The notes beneath the pieces are model-generated. The model searched no databases. It was not told where the DNA came from and saw only the letters and a program-made list of their open reading frames with translations. From Alphaproteobacteria bacterium TMED62 (GTDB lineage Bacteria; Pseudomonadota; Alphaproteobacteria; TMED109): 32,205 bases of DNA. The stretch is from contig NHDP01000006.1 in NCBI GenBank assembly GCA_002170595.1, positions 53,261-85,465 on the forward strand, written 5' to 3'. Numbering within the stretch: the stretch's first letter is position 1; every line of letters begins with the position of its first letter. Shown in pieces: positions 1-10,469 of the stretch. The position numbers and the translations under genes are program-made.

Positions 1-59
1 AAATTGAAGAAAAAAGTTTCTCTGAGGAAGTAGCCTCACAAGTAAATAATACCACTTAG
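1..59 (+). CDS. tsf: Elongation factor Ts, C-terminal end (partial, truncated by window start)
   Basis: Frame 3 reads IEEKSFSEEVASQVNNTT* , resembling the EF-Ts C-terminus, directly upstream of pyrH as in the usual rpsB-tsf-pyrH-frr order. Confidence 0.75.
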   Translation, partial: IEEKSFSEEVASQVNNTT

Positions 60-70
60 TTATAGTAAAA

Positions 71-808
71 ATGAAAAATTTAAACCTGATAAATTTTAAT
101 AGCTGGAAAAGAATTATGTTGAAATTGTCAGGTGAAGTCCTTGTTGGTAAGCAGGATTATGGTATTGATCCTGATAAAGTGTTATCTATTGCACATGACA
201 TAGCGCAGGTTCATAACAAAGGAAAAGAAATTTGTATTGTTGTTGGAGGCGGTAATATATTTAGAGGTATTTCAGGAGCAGCTCAAGGTATTGATAGAGT
301 TACTGCTGATGGCATGGGTATGTTAGCTACTGTTATAAATGCTTTAGCCCTTCAGAACGCTATTGAAGAAAAAGGAGTTTCAACACGAGTATTATCAGCA
401 ATTCCAATGCAAACTATATGTGAACCATTTATAAAAAGAAGAGCCATTAGACATTTAGAAAAAAATAGGGTAATTATTCTTGCTGCGGGTACTGGTAATC
501 CATATTTTTCAACAGATACGGCGGCTACACTTAGAGCAGCTGAGATGAGCTGTGATGTTATTTTTAAAGGAACTAGTGTGGATGGTGTATATGAGGATGA
601 TCCTAAGAAATATCCAAATTCAAAAAAATATTCTACTATAAAATATAAAAAAGTATTATCAGATAATCTTAAAGTTATGGACTCTTCAGCAATAACATTA
701 GCAAGAGACAATAATATACCTATTGTTGTATTTTCAATTTTAGCAAAAAATTCATTTTCTAAAGCTATAAATGCCGAAGAGTCATTTACTATTATATCAG
801 AGGAGTAA
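71..808 (+). CDS. pyrH: UMP kinase
   Basis: MLKLSGEVL, VVGGGNIFRG, TADGMGMLATVINALALQ, GTGNPYFSTDTAATLRAAE motifs; followed by frr. Confidence 0.97.
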   Translation: MKNLNLINFNSWKRIMLKLSGEVLVGKQDYGIDPDKVLSIAHDIAQVHNKGKEICIVVGGGNIFRGISGAAQGIDRVTADGMGMLATVINALALQNAIEEKGVSTRVLSAIPMQTICEPFIKRRAIRHLEKNRVIILAAGTGNPYFSTDTAATLRAAEMSCDVIFKGTSVDGVYEDDPKKYPNSKKYSTIKYKKVLSDNLKVMDSSAITLARDNNIPIVVFSILAKNSFSKAINAEESFTIISEE

Positions 809-810
809 AT

Positions 811-1365
811 ATGAACAAACTTATAATGGATGATTATGAAAAAAGAATGCAAGGTACAATTGATAATTTAATTAACAACTTTTCTGGCATAAGATCTGGT
901 AGGGCTTCTAGTACCTTAGTAGATAGTCTTATTGTAGATGCATATGGCCAAAATATGAAAATTAAGGATCTAGCGTCAGTAAATGTACCTGAGGCTAGAA
1001 CTATAAAAATAAATGTCTGGGATACTAATCTAGTAAGTGCTGTAGAAAAAAGTATAATAAATTCTTCTTTAGGCTTATCACCTATGACAGAAGGACAAAT
1101 CATAAGAATAAATTTACCCGAGCTTACAGCTGAGAGAAGACAGGAACTAGCAAAAAATGTAAAACGCATAGCAGAAGAGTCAAAAATTTCAATTAGAAAC
1201 ATTAGACAAGATGGCATGAACTCCATAAAAAAATTAACTAGTGAAAATGTTCCAGAAGATGAAATTAAAAATCTACAAGATGACCTGCAAAAATTGACAG
1301 ACATTTATATAGAAAAAATTTCAGAAAAAAGTAAAAATAAAGAAAATGAGATTCTGCAAATTTAG
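811..1365 (+). CDS. frr: Ribosome recycling factor
   Basis: IRSGRASSTLVD, VPEARTIKINVWD, INLPELTAERRQELAKNVK motifs. Confidence 0.97.
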   Translation: MNKLIMDDYEKRMQGTIDNLINNFSGIRSGRASSTLVDSLIVDAYGQNMKIKDLASVNVPEARTIKINVWDTNLVSAVEKSIINSSLGLSPMTEGQIIRINLPELTAERRQELAKNVKRIAEESKISIRNIRQDGMNSIKKLTSENVPEDEIKNLQDDLQKLTDIYIEKISEKSKNKENEILQI

Positions 1366-1376
1366 TCTATTTTGCA

Positions 1377-2099
1377 ATGAACAATAATAAAAATAATAAT
1401 TTATCTTTTCCAAAGCATATTGGTATAATTATGGATGGAAATAGGCGTTGGGCAAAATCAAATGGTCTGAAAAGCATAGATGGACATAAAAAAGGTGCTA
1501 TTAATGTCAAAGAAATAATAAATACTGCTGTAGAATGTAATGTTAAGTACCTCACACTATTTGCTTTTTCATCAGAAAATTGGAAGAGGACAAATCAAGA
1601 AGTTCAAGATTTAATTAGTCTACTAAGGTATTTTTTAAAAAAACAAATTAAAGATTTATTAAAAAATGATGTTTGTCTAAAAGTACTTGGTGAAATAGCA
1701 TTATTTCCTAAAGACATAATAAAGGATTTAACTAATTTAGTAGAAGCTTCAAAACATAACAAGACATTTCAATTAATAATTGCTATAAATTATGGTTCCA
1801 GACAAGAAATTACTAGTTCCGTTAAAAAAATAGCTAGTTATCTAAGTAGTAAAAGTATTACCATTGATCAAATTAATGAAAAATTAATATCAGATTCTCT
1901 CTATACAGCTGGTTTACCAGACCCTGATTTAATAATAAGAACAGGCGGTGATTGTAGGTTAAGCAATTTTCTTTTATGGCAAGCAGCATATACAGAATTG
2001 CTATTTATAAAAAAACCTTGGCCTGAATTTAGTAAAGATGACTTTATATCTGCAATCTCTGAGTTTAATAATAGAGAAAGAAGGTTTGGGGGTCTGTAA
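1377..2099 (+). CDS. uppS: Isoprenyl (undecaprenyl) diphosphate synthase
   Basis: HIGIIMDGNRRWAKSNG, FAFSSENWKR, DPDLIIRTGGDCRLSNFLLWQAAYTELLF motifs. Confidence 0.97.
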   Translation: MNNNKNNNLSFPKHIGIIMDGNRRWAKSNGLKSIDGHKKGAINVKEIINTAVECNVKYLTLFAFSSENWKRTNQEVQDLISLLRYFLKKQIKDLLKNDVCLKVLGEIALFPKDIIKDLTNLVEASKHNKTFQLIIAINYGSRQEITSSVKKIASYLSSKSITIDQINEKLISDSLYTAGLPDPDLIIRTGGDCRLSNFLLWQAAYTELLFIKKPWPEFSKDDFISAISEFNNRERRFGGL

Positions 2100-2884
2100 T
2101 TAAAAATATTTTTTTTAATAATTTTATTATAAGAGTTATATCTTCTATAGTTTTAATATTCTTAATTTTTTTTTTTAACTATCTAGGTTCATATTATTTT
2201 TTATTTTTATTAGTAGTATCTTTTTTCATATTATTAAATGAGTATTATAAGTTATTTAATTTGAATGATTTGAGTATTAATTTTTTCATTAATTATATTA
2301 TTATTATAATTAATTTTTTTTTCATATTTTATGGTTTTAATTTACTCCCTATATTCTTTACTATACTTGGATTGCTAATTGGTCTGCTATTAAATAAAAA
2401 AAGATGGCCACTTGTTATTTTTTCTTATTTTTACTTAGCATTTCCATTTTATATATTAATTTTTTTAAATAATTATTTTCTTAATGGGAAGCTAATAATT
2501 TTATGGTTATTGTGTATTGTATGTGCTAGTGATTCATCAGCTTATATTTTTGGTAGTATAATAAAGGGTAAGAAATTGCTTCCTAGTATTAGCCCTAACA
2601 AAACCTGGTCAGGTTTTTTATTTTCTATTATATTTTCTGTAATAGGCAGTATTTGTTTCTCTTATTTATTTAACATAACTAGTATTACTAAATCTATGAT
2701 AATAGGCTTAATTTTAGGTTTTTCTACATCTTTAGGTGATTTATTTGAGAGTTACCTTAAGAGAATAAATAGTAAAAAAGATGTTTCAAAATTAATTCCT
2801 GGTCATGGAGGACTTTTAGATAGACTTGATGGCTTTTTGTTTGCTATTGTAGTTATGTTTTTCTTTGTATTACTTTGGGAGTAA
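2099..2884 (+). CDS. cdsA: Phosphatidate cytidylyltransferase, probably initiated at ATT (2099)
   Basis: C-terminal signature SKLIPGHGGLLDRLDGFLFA and KGKKLLPSISPNKTWSG. The frame is open upstream of the listed TTG (2261) to 2099 and encodes the expected hydrophobic N-terminus (IKNIFFNNFIIRVISSIVLIFLIFFFNYLGSYYFLFLLVVSFFILLNEYYKLFN), with no ATG/GTG/TTG in that stretch. Confidence 0.9.
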   Translation: MKNIFFNNFIIRVISSIVLIFLIFFFNYLGSYYFLFLLVVSFFILLNEYYKLFNLNDLSINFFINYIIIIINFFFIFYGFNLLPIFFTILGLLIGLLLNKKRWPLVIFSYFYLAFPFYILIFLNNYFLNGKLIILWLLCIVCASDSSAYIFGSIIKGKKLLPSISPNKTWSGFLFSIIFSVIGSICFSYLFNITSITKSMIIGLILGFSTSLGDLFESYLKRINSKKDVSKLIPGHGGLLDRLDGFLFAIVVMFFFVLLWE

Positions 2885-2887
2885 GTT

Positions 2888-4054
2888 TTGAAAAAAATAT
2901 CTATTTTAGGTGCTACAGGGTCAGTAGGAGTAAATACATTAAATTTATTATCCAATAATAAGCAAAAATACAATGTCATTGCTTTAACGTGTTATAAAAA
3001 TTTTAAAAAGTTAGCTAAATATGCTTTAAAATTTAAAAGTAATTATGTAGTTATTGGAGATAAAAAATACTATAAAGATTTAAAAAATGAGCTATTTGGC
3101 AGTAATATTAAATGTCTTGCTGGTGAAGAAGGTATATATGAGGTTTCAAAATTAAATGTAGATATTATGATATCTGCTATAGTTGGTGTTGCTGGGTTAG
3201 AACCAACTTTTGCTTGTTTAGGTAATGCTAAGATATTAGCAATTGCTAATAAGGAATCAGTAGTTAGTGCAGGAGATTTACTTACTAAAAAAGCTAAATT
3301 AAAGAATACTAAAATTATTCCATTAGATTCAGAGCACAATGCAATATTTCAACTTTTAAACAAAGAAAAAAAAAGTAATATAAAAAATATAATTTTAACA
3401 GCTTCTGGTGGTCCATTTTTAAGTATGAGCATCAATAATTTTAAAAATATTACAGTAGAAGATGCATTAAAACATCCTAATTGGAAAATGGGAAAAAAAA
3501 TCACTATTGACTCAGCTACATTGGTAAACAAAATAATAGAAACTATAGAGGCTTCCATCTTATTTAATATGAGCCTAGAAAATGTTGAAATTTTAATACA
3601 TCCTTCATCAATAATTCATGGTATAGTTAACTTTATCGATGGAGCTTCTCATTTGGTTGCTAGTTATCCAGATATGAAAATACCTATTAATTATGCTTTA
3701 AATTGGCCAAAAAGGTCGCATAGTAGTGTAAATTTTATAGATTATCATAAAGAAAATAATTTAAGTTTTATAAAACCAGATGAAAGAAAATTTCCATCAT
3801 TAGTATTAAAAAAATTAGTAACTAAAAGTAAATATAAAAAATCTACAGTTATCGTATTAAATGCAGCTAATGAGATAGCTGTTGAGCAATTTTTGAAAAA
3901 AAATATTAAATTTAATGATATAGTTAGAATAATTAAAAAAACTATTAATGAGTTTAAGCATATAAATATTAATACATTAAAAGATGTATTAACAGTTGAT
4001 AAAGAAGCTAGAATGCAAACTATTATGATGATTAACAAAAAAGATAGTCTATGA
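2888..4054 (+). CDS. dxr: 1-deoxy-D-xylulose 5-phosphate reductoisomerase (TTG start)
   Basis: ISILGATGSVGVNTL, ANKESVVSAG, PLDSEHNAIFQ, TASGGPF, HPNWKMGKKITIDSATLVNK motifs. Confidence 0.97.
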   Translation: MKKISILGATGSVGVNTLNLLSNNKQKYNVIALTCYKNFKKLAKYALKFKSNYVVIGDKKYYKDLKNELFGSNIKCLAGEEGIYEVSKLNVDIMISAIVGVAGLEPTFACLGNAKILAIANKESVVSAGDLLTKKAKLKNTKIIPLDSEHNAIFQLLNKEKKSNIKNIILTASGGPFLSMSINNFKNITVEDALKHPNWKMGKKITIDSATLVNKIIETIEASILFNMSLENVEILIHPSSIIHGIVNFIDGASHLVASYPDMKIPINYALNWPKRSHSSVNFIDYHKENNLSFIKPDERKFPSLVLKKLVTKSKYKKSTVIVLNAANEIAVEQFLKKNIKFNDIVRIIKKTINEFKHININTLKDVLTVDKEARMQTIMMINKKDSL

Positions 4055-5406
4055 GTTTTATATATACATTCATTAGTTATTCTGAATATATTTTTTGGTT
4101 TATATTAGTTTTTACAATTATAGTATTTATACATGAATTTGGACATTATATCATTGCCAGATTAAATAATGTACAAGTAGAAAAATTCTCTATAGGTTTT
4201 GGCCCAGTTTTATTCAGTAAAATTGATAGAAATAATACTAAATGGCAAATAGGGTTAGTACCGTTAGGCGGTTATGTAAAGTTTTCTGGTGAGATGTATG
4301 CAAATACTAAAAATCAAAAACATGATAGTAATAAAGATCTTTTTATGAATAAAAAAGCTCTTCAAAAAGCAAGTATTGTTTTTGCAGGACCAGCTGCTAA
4401 CTTTATACTAAGTTTTTTTCTTTTTGTAGGTATCTTCTACTTTTTTGGACAAAATAAAACTTCAAATATTGTGGCCTCTATTGATGATGATAGTCCAGCC
4501 TATCATAGTAATATAAAAGTTTATGATAAAATAATATCCATTAACAAAACTAAAATAGATAACTTTGAAGATATTTATAATTTCATTGAGGCTGATAATA
4601 AATATTTTGAATATCTATTGTTTACTATAGAAAGAAATAATAAAATATTAGAATATAAATTAAAACCAGATAAAAAAGAAATAAAAACATTTATTGGAAC
4701 TGAAAAGACCATAAATTATATTGGTATAAACCCATTATTAGAGCCAGTAGTTGGTAAGGTACTAGCTAATTCACCTGCCAAAGATGCAGGTTTAAAAACT
4801 GGAGATATAATAAGAAGTATAAACAATATTAAAATATTAGATGCAAGACAAATTATTGATATTGTAAAGGTTAATAGGGGTAACATCTTAAAATTTTTAA
4901 TATTAAGAAATAATAACGAATTTGCTATTGATGTTATTCCTAGGGATATAAACAAAAATAATGAAGGTAAAATTGGTATTACATTTAAAAAGAGTAGAGA
5001 AAAATTAAATTTTTTAGACTCTATTGTAGAGTCTATTAGAAATATTTATATAATATCAATTAAAACTTTAGTTGCATTTTGGGAAATTTTGTTTGGTAAA
5101 AGAGATCATTGTGAGGTAGGTGGGCCTATATTAATAGCTAAAGTTTCAACAGATGTAGTTAATACTGATTATATTTCCTTTATTGCTTTAATTGCATTAA
5201 TATCCATCAATCTTGGTTTGATTAACTTATTTCCTTTGCCATTATTAGATGGAGGTCATTTATTAACATTTATATCAGAGTTTATAATTGGAAAAAATAT
5301 TAATTATAATTTATTCAAAATAGTTCAAATTATTGGAGTAGCATTAATTCTTTCTTTTATGATTTTTTCCATATTAAATGATATTTACTGTAGAGTACTA
5401 AATTAA
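4051..5406 (+). CDS. rseP: RIP metalloprotease (site-2 protease family)
   Basis: HEFGHYIIAR (HExxH), PDZ-like segment (NSPAKDAGLKTGDIIRSIN), NLFPLPLLDGGHLL motif; ATGA overlap with dxr. Confidence 0.95.
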   Translation: MSFIYTFISYSEYIFWFILVFTIIVFIHEFGHYIIARLNNVQVEKFSIGFGPVLFSKIDRNNTKWQIGLVPLGGYVKFSGEMYANTKNQKHDSNKDLFMNKKALQKASIVFAGPAANFILSFFLFVGIFYFFGQNKTSNIVASIDDDSPAYHSNIKVYDKIISINKTKIDNFEDIYNFIEADNKYFEYLLFTIERNNKILEYKLKPDKKEIKTFIGTEKTINYIGINPLLEPVVGKVLANSPAKDAGLKTGDIIRSINNIKILDARQIIDIVKVNRGNILKFLILRNNNEFAIDVIPRDINKNNEGKIGITFKKSREKLNFLDSIVESIRNIYIISIKTLVAFWEILFGKRDHCEVGGPILIAKVSTDVVNTDYISFIALIALISINLGLINLFPLPLLDGGHLLTFISEFIIGKNINYNLFKIVQIIGVALILSFMIFSILNDIYCRVLN

Positions 5407-7659
5407 ATGCTTAAGTTATCATTTGTATTTTTAATAATGCTATGCACTACATTGCAATGTACTCTACTAGGAAACGTAGTGGATAAAATCTATATTAAGG
5501 GGAACCAAAGAATTGAAAACAGTACTATTCTCTCTTATCTAAATATAAGAAAAAATGATGAAATAAGTGATCAGGACTTAAATATTGTTTTCAAAGACTT
5601 ATTTGCCACAGAATTATTTTCCAATATAAGCTTTGAGCTAAAAGGTAGTTTTTTGTATATAAATGTTACAGAAAATCCAATAATCAATAGGATTGCTTTT
5701 GAAGGTAATAAAAGGATAGATGATGATGATATTTTACCTGAAATATCATTAAAGCCTAGAGATATATTTACTTTAAATAAGGTAAAAAATAATTTACAAA
5801 CTATTTTAGGAATATACAGGGGAAATGGTAGGTATGCTGCTATAGTAGAACCAAAAGTCATATATTTAGAACAAAACAGAGTAGATTTAATTTTTGAAAT
5901 AGTAGAAGGTCCGCTATCAAAAATTAAATTTATAAATTTTTTAGGTAACTCTTTTTTCTCTGATAGAGAACTTAAAAGTGAAATACTTACTAAAGAGCAT
6001 AGATGGTGGAAGGTATTATCCTCTGGTGGAAAGTTTGATCCTGACTTATTAAATTTTGATGAAATAAATTTAAAAAAGTTTTATGCCAATAAAGGTTTTG
6101 TAGACGCTAATATTGAAGCATCTCAAGCTGAATTAAACCATGAGAAGGATTTATTTTTTATTACATTAAATGTTAATGAAGGAGATAGATACAAATTTGG
6201 TAATATAAGTGCAGATGTTTTAATTAACAACGTTAACAAAGAACTTATACTTGATGGAATAAAGTTTAAAGAAGGTAATTGGTTTAGTGCTCAAAGACTA
6301 GATGATACTATAGTAAATATTACGGAAAATATTATGAAGGATGGAATACCATTTGTTAAAGTTAATCCTAGGCTTAAAAGAAATCAGGATAAAAGTATTG
6401 ACGTTTCCTTTTTAATTGACCCAGCCGAAAAAAAATATATAGATAAAATTATAATCTCTGGCAATACAAGAACTTTAGATAAAGTAATAAGACGAAGATT
6501 AAGAATAGCTGAAGGTGATGCATATAATAGAGTTTTATTAAAAAGGTCTCAAATATTGGTAAATAACCTAGGACATTTTTCAAAAGTTGAATTTAATCAA
6601 ATAGAAAACCCTATGAACAATAATGAAATTAATATTAACTTAGAGGTAGAAGAACAAAGTACTGGTGAATTTTCTTTAGGAGGAGGCTATTCATCAGGTA
6701 ATGGAGCACAAGCAACTATAGGACTATCTGAAAATAATTTCTTTGGTAAAGGACAAAGATTAAAATTTTTCATACTAACTAGTGAAAGGCAAAATAGTAT
6801 CGATTTTTCTTTTACAGAACCATTCTTCTTAAATAGAGATGTATCTTTATCAACTGATATATTTAAAACAATTAGGCAGTTTCCTGAAAGTAATTATGAT
6901 AATGAGACTGATGGAGTTGCTTTGGGGATAGGTTATGCTAATGGAGAGTTTGGAAGGCAGAGTATCAAATATTCTTTGGAAAAAAGAGATATAATTGCTT
7001 ATTCAGGAGCGTCTAGTGCTATTGTTGCAGAGTCTGGGGAAAATATACTATCATTATTTACACTTGGAAATAGAATAGACAAGTCGAATAGCAGAATAGA
7101 TCCAACTGAGGGCTGGTTCTTTTCAAATAGTTTCGGCTTAGCAGGCATAGGAGGAGATAAAAAGTATATTAAAATAAGTGGAACGCTTGCTAGCTATGAT
7201 ATGATATTAGATAACAAAATTACTTTGTCATTAGTTGGAAAAACTGGCTATGTATTGGGTTTAGGTCAAGATATTGAAATATCAGATAGATTTATTTTAG
7301 GAGATAACACTTTTGTGGGTTTTCAAAATGCAGGAATAGGTCCTAGAGACAAAGATGATGATTCAGCTTTAGGTGGAAATTTTTATTATACTTTAACTCC
7401 TCAATTAAAATTTGGATTAGGTTTGCCTAAAGAACTGGGTATTAAAGGAAGAGCATTTATAACCGCTGGATCATTGACTTCAATTGACACCAGTGCAACA
7501 AATTATTATGATGATAATAGTTTAAGATTAACTACAGGAGCTGGAGTTTTATGGCAATCTCCGTTTGGTCCTATAAGATTAGACTATAGTTTTGCAATTT
7601 TAAAGGAAAGTTATGATAAAACAGAAACATTCAGCTTCAATGTTGGTACATTATTTTAA
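5407..7659 (+). CDS. bamA: Outer membrane protein assembly factor BamA
   Basis: Signal peptide, POTRA-like repeats (IYIKGNQRI, IAFEGNKRI, IIISGNTRT), Omp85 barrel C-terminus GPIRLDYSFAI...FNVGTLF. Confidence 0.96.
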   Translation: MLKLSFVFLIMLCTTLQCTLLGNVVDKIYIKGNQRIENSTILSYLNIRKNDEISDQDLNIVFKDLFATELFSNISFELKGSFLYINVTENPIINRIAFEGNKRIDDDDILPEISLKPRDIFTLNKVKNNLQTILGIYRGNGRYAAIVEPKVIYLEQNRVDLIFEIVEGPLSKIKFINFLGNSFFSDRELKSEILTKEHRWWKVLSSGGKFDPDLLNFDEINLKKFYANKGFVDANIEASQAELNHEKDLFFITLNVNEGDRYKFGNISADVLINNVNKELILDGIKFKEGNWFSAQRLDDTIVNITENIMKDGIPFVKVNPRLKRNQDKSIDVSFLIDPAEKKYIDKIIISGNTRTLDKVIRRRLRIAEGDAYNRVLLKRSQILVNNLGHFSKVEFNQIENPMNNNEININLEVEEQSTGEFSLGGGYSSGNGAQATIGLSENNFFGKGQRLKFFILTSERQNSIDFSFTEPFFLNRDVSLSTDIFKTIRQFPESNYDNETDGVALGIGYANGEFGRQSIKYSLEKRDIIAYSGASSAIVAESGENILSLFTLGNRIDKSNSRIDPTEGWFFSNSFGLAGIGGDKKYIKISGTLASYDMILDNKITLSLVGKTGYVLGLGQDIEISDRFILGDNTFVGFQNAGIGPRDKDDDSALGGNFYYTLTPQLKFGLGLPKELGIKGRAFITAGSLTSIDTSATNYYDDNSLRLTTGAGVLWQSPFGPIRLDYSFAILKESYDKTETFSFNVGTLF

Positions 7660-8239
7660 AAAATTCTTATTAGTAATAATATTAACTTTTAATTTTAATA
7701 TTTTTAATAGTGCATTAGCCAATGAAGATAAAAAAAATGATAAAATTGATAACATTAATTTTCCTGCAGCAGTTATAGACATGAAAGCAGTTTTAGCTAA
7801 GTCTTCAGCATTCTCTACACTTCAAAAAGAGATACAAAAAGTAGAAAAAAATTATAAAGAAGAAATAAAAAAAGAAGAAGACATTCTAAAAAAGGAGCAA
7901 GAAAGTTTAGTTTCACAAAAATCAGTATTATCAAATGAGGAGTTTAAGCAAAAGGAAGATGCTTTCAAACAAAAAGTAAATAAGGTTCAAGCTAAGGTAG
8001 AAAAAATCAGAAGAGAATTAGAATCAACTATGGCAAAAGGTATGCAAATAATACAACAAGAGGCGGTAAAACACATGAAAGAAATTGCTGCCAAGAAAGG
8101 TTATTTATTAGTTTTTGACGCAAATACTACAGTTATATCAGCAGATAGAATTAATATTTCTAATATAGTAGTAGATAAACTGAATAAATCTCTACCTAAA
8201 ATATCAGTAGAAAAGAAAAAAGAAAAAAAAGTTGATTAG
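7640..8239 (+). CDS. ompH: OmpH/Skp family periplasmic chaperone
   Basis: Signal peptide (MLVHYFKKFLLVIILTFNFNIFNSALA) then an AAVIDMKAVLAKSSAF... coiled-coil Lys/Glu-rich protein; located between bamA and lpxD. The ATG at 7640 gives a better signal peptide than the listed 7613. Confidence 0.85.
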   Translation: MLVHYFKKFLLVIILTFNFNIFNSALANEDKKNDKIDNINFPAAVIDMKAVLAKSSAFSTLQKEIQKVEKNYKEEIKKEEDILKKEQESLVSQKSVLSNEEFKQKEDAFKQKVNKVQAKVEKIRRELESTMAKGMQIIQQEAVKHMKEIAAKKGYLLVFDANTTVISADRINISNIVVDKLNKSLPKISVEKKKEKKVD

Positions 8240-9233
8240 TAATATTATATCAAAGCCAAAGGGTCCATATTCGTTAAAAAAAATAGCTGATTTTACTAAA
8301 GATAAGATTATTGGTAATTCAAAAATCATCATAAATAGAATTTCTTCGATAGAAAATGCAAAGTCCAAAAGTATTACCTTTGTAGACAAAAAAAAATACT
8401 TAAATAAATTAAGTTATACTAAAGCATCAGCATGTATTATATCTGAGCATGATATTGGCAAATTATCTAAAAAATTAAATTTATCTTTTTTAGTATCAAA
8501 AAACCCCTACCTTAGTTATGTAAAGTTATTAAATATTTTTTATCCTCATGTAAATAATTTTAAGCAGTCTAAAACCTTAAAAATACAAATATCAAAGTCT
8601 GCTCATATTTCTAAAAATGCTGACGTTAAAAGTAACACTATTATTGGTGATAATAGTATTATTAATTCATTTTCTAGTATTGGTCCTAATGTTTACATTG
8701 GGAAAAACTGTTATATTGGAAATAATGTAAGTATTTCAAATTCTCATATTGGTAATAATGTTAATATTCAAGATGGAACTATAATTGGGCAAGATGGATT
8801 TGGATATTTTTTTGACGGAAAGAAATATATTAAAGTACCACAAATAGGTATAGTAAAAATTAATAATGATGTAGATATAGGTTCTAACTGTACTATTGAT
8901 AGAGGTTCAATTAATTTTACTGAAATAAAAAAAGGTGTTAAAATAGATAATCTTGTTCATATAGCTCATAATGTTGTTATAGGTGAAAATACTGCAATAG
9001 CTGGTCAAACTGGCATAGCAGGAAGTTCTATTATAGGTAAAAATGTATTAATGGGAGGACAGGTAGGCGTTTCTGGTCATTTATATATTAAGGATAATGT
9101 TCAAATTGGAGCACAATCAGGAGTTACAAAAAATATTGAAAAAAATAGCATTGTAAGTGGTACACCTTCTGTTAGTCTTAAAACATATTTAAAACAGTCA
9201 GTCATTCTTAAACAAATGGTAGAAAAAAAATGA
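8232..9233 (+). CDS. lpxD: UDP-3-O-acylglucosamine N-acyltransferase (TTG start)
   Basis: Hexapeptide repeats, DGFGYFFDGKKYIKVPQIGIVKI, HIAHNVVIGENTAIAGQTGIAGS motif. Confidence 0.95.
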   Translation: MISNIISKPKGPYSLKKIADFTKDKIIGNSKIIINRISSIENAKSKSITFVDKKKYLNKLSYTKASACIISEHDIGKLSKKLNLSFLVSKNPYLSYVKLLNIFYPHVNNFKQSKTLKIQISKSAHISKNADVKSNTIIGDNSIINSFSSIGPNVYIGKNCYIGNNVSISNSHIGNNVNIQDGTIIGQDGFGYFFDGKKYIKVPQIGIVKINNDVDIGSNCTIDRGSINFTEIKKGVKIDNLVHIAHNVVIGENTAIAGQTGIAGSSIIGKNVLMGGQVGVSGHLYIKDNVQIGAQSGVTKNIEKNSIVSGTPSVSLKTYLKQSVILKQMVEKK

Positions 9234-9679
9234 AAAATATAATTGGTATTGAAAAGATTATATCTATGATGCCACATAGGTATCCTTTTTTATTAATTGA
9301 TAAATTGATAGACATTAAAAATGATGAATATGCTGTAGGGCTTAAAAATGTCACCATAAATGAGCCGTTTTTTGCGGGCCATTTTCCTGGTAAAAAAGTT
9401 ATGCCTGGCGTATTAATAGTAGAAAGTATGGCTCAAACTTCTGGTGCCCTAGTTGTTTCTTCGTATGGCGAAAAAGCAATGGGAAAACTGGTTTATTTTA
9501 TGAGCATTGATAAGGCTAGGTTTAGGCAATTAGTTGTACCAGGAGACCAGTTATTGATAGAAGTAAGAAAAAAACAATCTAGAAAACTTGTTTGGAAATT
9601 TGATTGCATGGCTAAAGTAGAGGAAAAGGTAGTTGCGGAAGCAATAATAACAGCAATGATAGCTGATACTAATGATTAA
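9230..9679 (+). CDS. fabZ: 3-hydroxyacyl-[ACP] dehydratase FabZ
   Basis: MMPHRYPFLLID, NEPFFAGHFPGKKVMPGVLIVESMAQ motifs. Confidence 0.97.
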   Translation: MKNIIGIEKIISMMPHRYPFLLIDKLIDIKNDEYAVGLKNVTINEPFFAGHFPGKKVMPGVLIVESMAQTSGALVVSSYGEKAMGKLVYFMSIDKARFRQLVVPGDQLLIEVRKKQSRKLVWKFDCMAKVEEKVVAEAIITAMIADTND

Positions 9680-10469
9680 CCAACATCATACTTCTATTAT
9701 TTCAAATAAAGCAGAATTAGGTTCTAATATTACTATAGGACCTTATTGTATAATTAATGAAAATGTAAAAATAGGTAATAATGTTAATTTAAAAGCACAT
9801 ATTTACATTGATGGTAATACTACTATTGGAAATAATTGTACTTTTTATCCTTACTGCTCTATAGGTTCTTCTCCACAAGACTTAAAGTATAAAGGTGAAA
9901 AGTCTATGTTGAAAATAGGAAATAATAATATCTTTAGAGAATATGTAACTGCTAATCCAGGTACTATAGGAGGAGGTTTAGAAACTATCATAGGCAATGA
10001 TTGTCTGTTTATGATAAGTTCTCATATAGCACATGACTGTAAAATAGGAAATAATGTTATTATGGTAAATAATGCATCTTTAGCAGGGCATGTTTTAATT
10101 GAAGATTATGCAATAATGGGTGCTATGTCAGGGGCGCATCAATTTTGTAGAATAGGAAAACATTCAATGATAGGTGGGCTTTCCGGAGTTGATAGTGATA
10201 TCATACCCTATGGGACTGTTATAGGAAATAGAGCATATTTATCTGGTCTTAACATTATCGGTTTAAAAAGAAGAGGCTTTTCTAAACCTATAATTCAAGG
10301 TCTTAGAAAAGCGTATGGTTTACTTTTTTCATCTCATGAAGGTACGTTTTCTGAAAGAGTAAAGGAGGTATCAGAGGAATTTACCAATAATGAACCAGTA
10401 AAAGAAATTGTAAATTTTCTTAAAAGTGAAAAATCTAGATCGATATGTAAACCTAAAGATGCAAATTAA
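9672..10469 (+). CDS. lpxA: Acyl-ACP--UDP-N-acetylglucosamine O-acyltransferase
   Basis: Hexapeptide repeats, IGSSPQDLKYKGE, HIAHDCKIGNNVIMVN, GLKRRGFSK motifs. Confidence 0.97.
   Translation: MINQHHTSIISNKAELGSNITIGPYCIINENVKIGNNVNLKAHIYIDGNTTIGNNCTFYPYCSIGSSPQDLKYKGEKSMLKIGNNNIFREYVTANPGTIGGGLETIIGNDCLFMISSHIAHDCKIGNNVIMVNNASLAGHVLIEDYAIMGAMSGAHQFCRIGKHSMIGGLSGVDSDIIPYGTVIGNRAYLSGLNIIGLKRRGFSKPIIQGLRKAYGLLFSSHEGTFSERVKEVSEEFTNNEPVKEIVNFLKSEKSRSICKPKDAN

Noticed and set aside
352-1555. Minus-strand ORFs 352-852, 834-1304 and 1367-1555
   Set aside because: Antisense shadows of pyrH, frr and uppS; the plus-strand products are unambiguous.
3070-5861. Minus-strand ORFs within dxr, rseP and bamA (3070-3339, 3349-3558, 3745-4038, 4716-4955, 5571-5861)
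   Set aside because: Antisense to confidently identified genes with no recognisable product.
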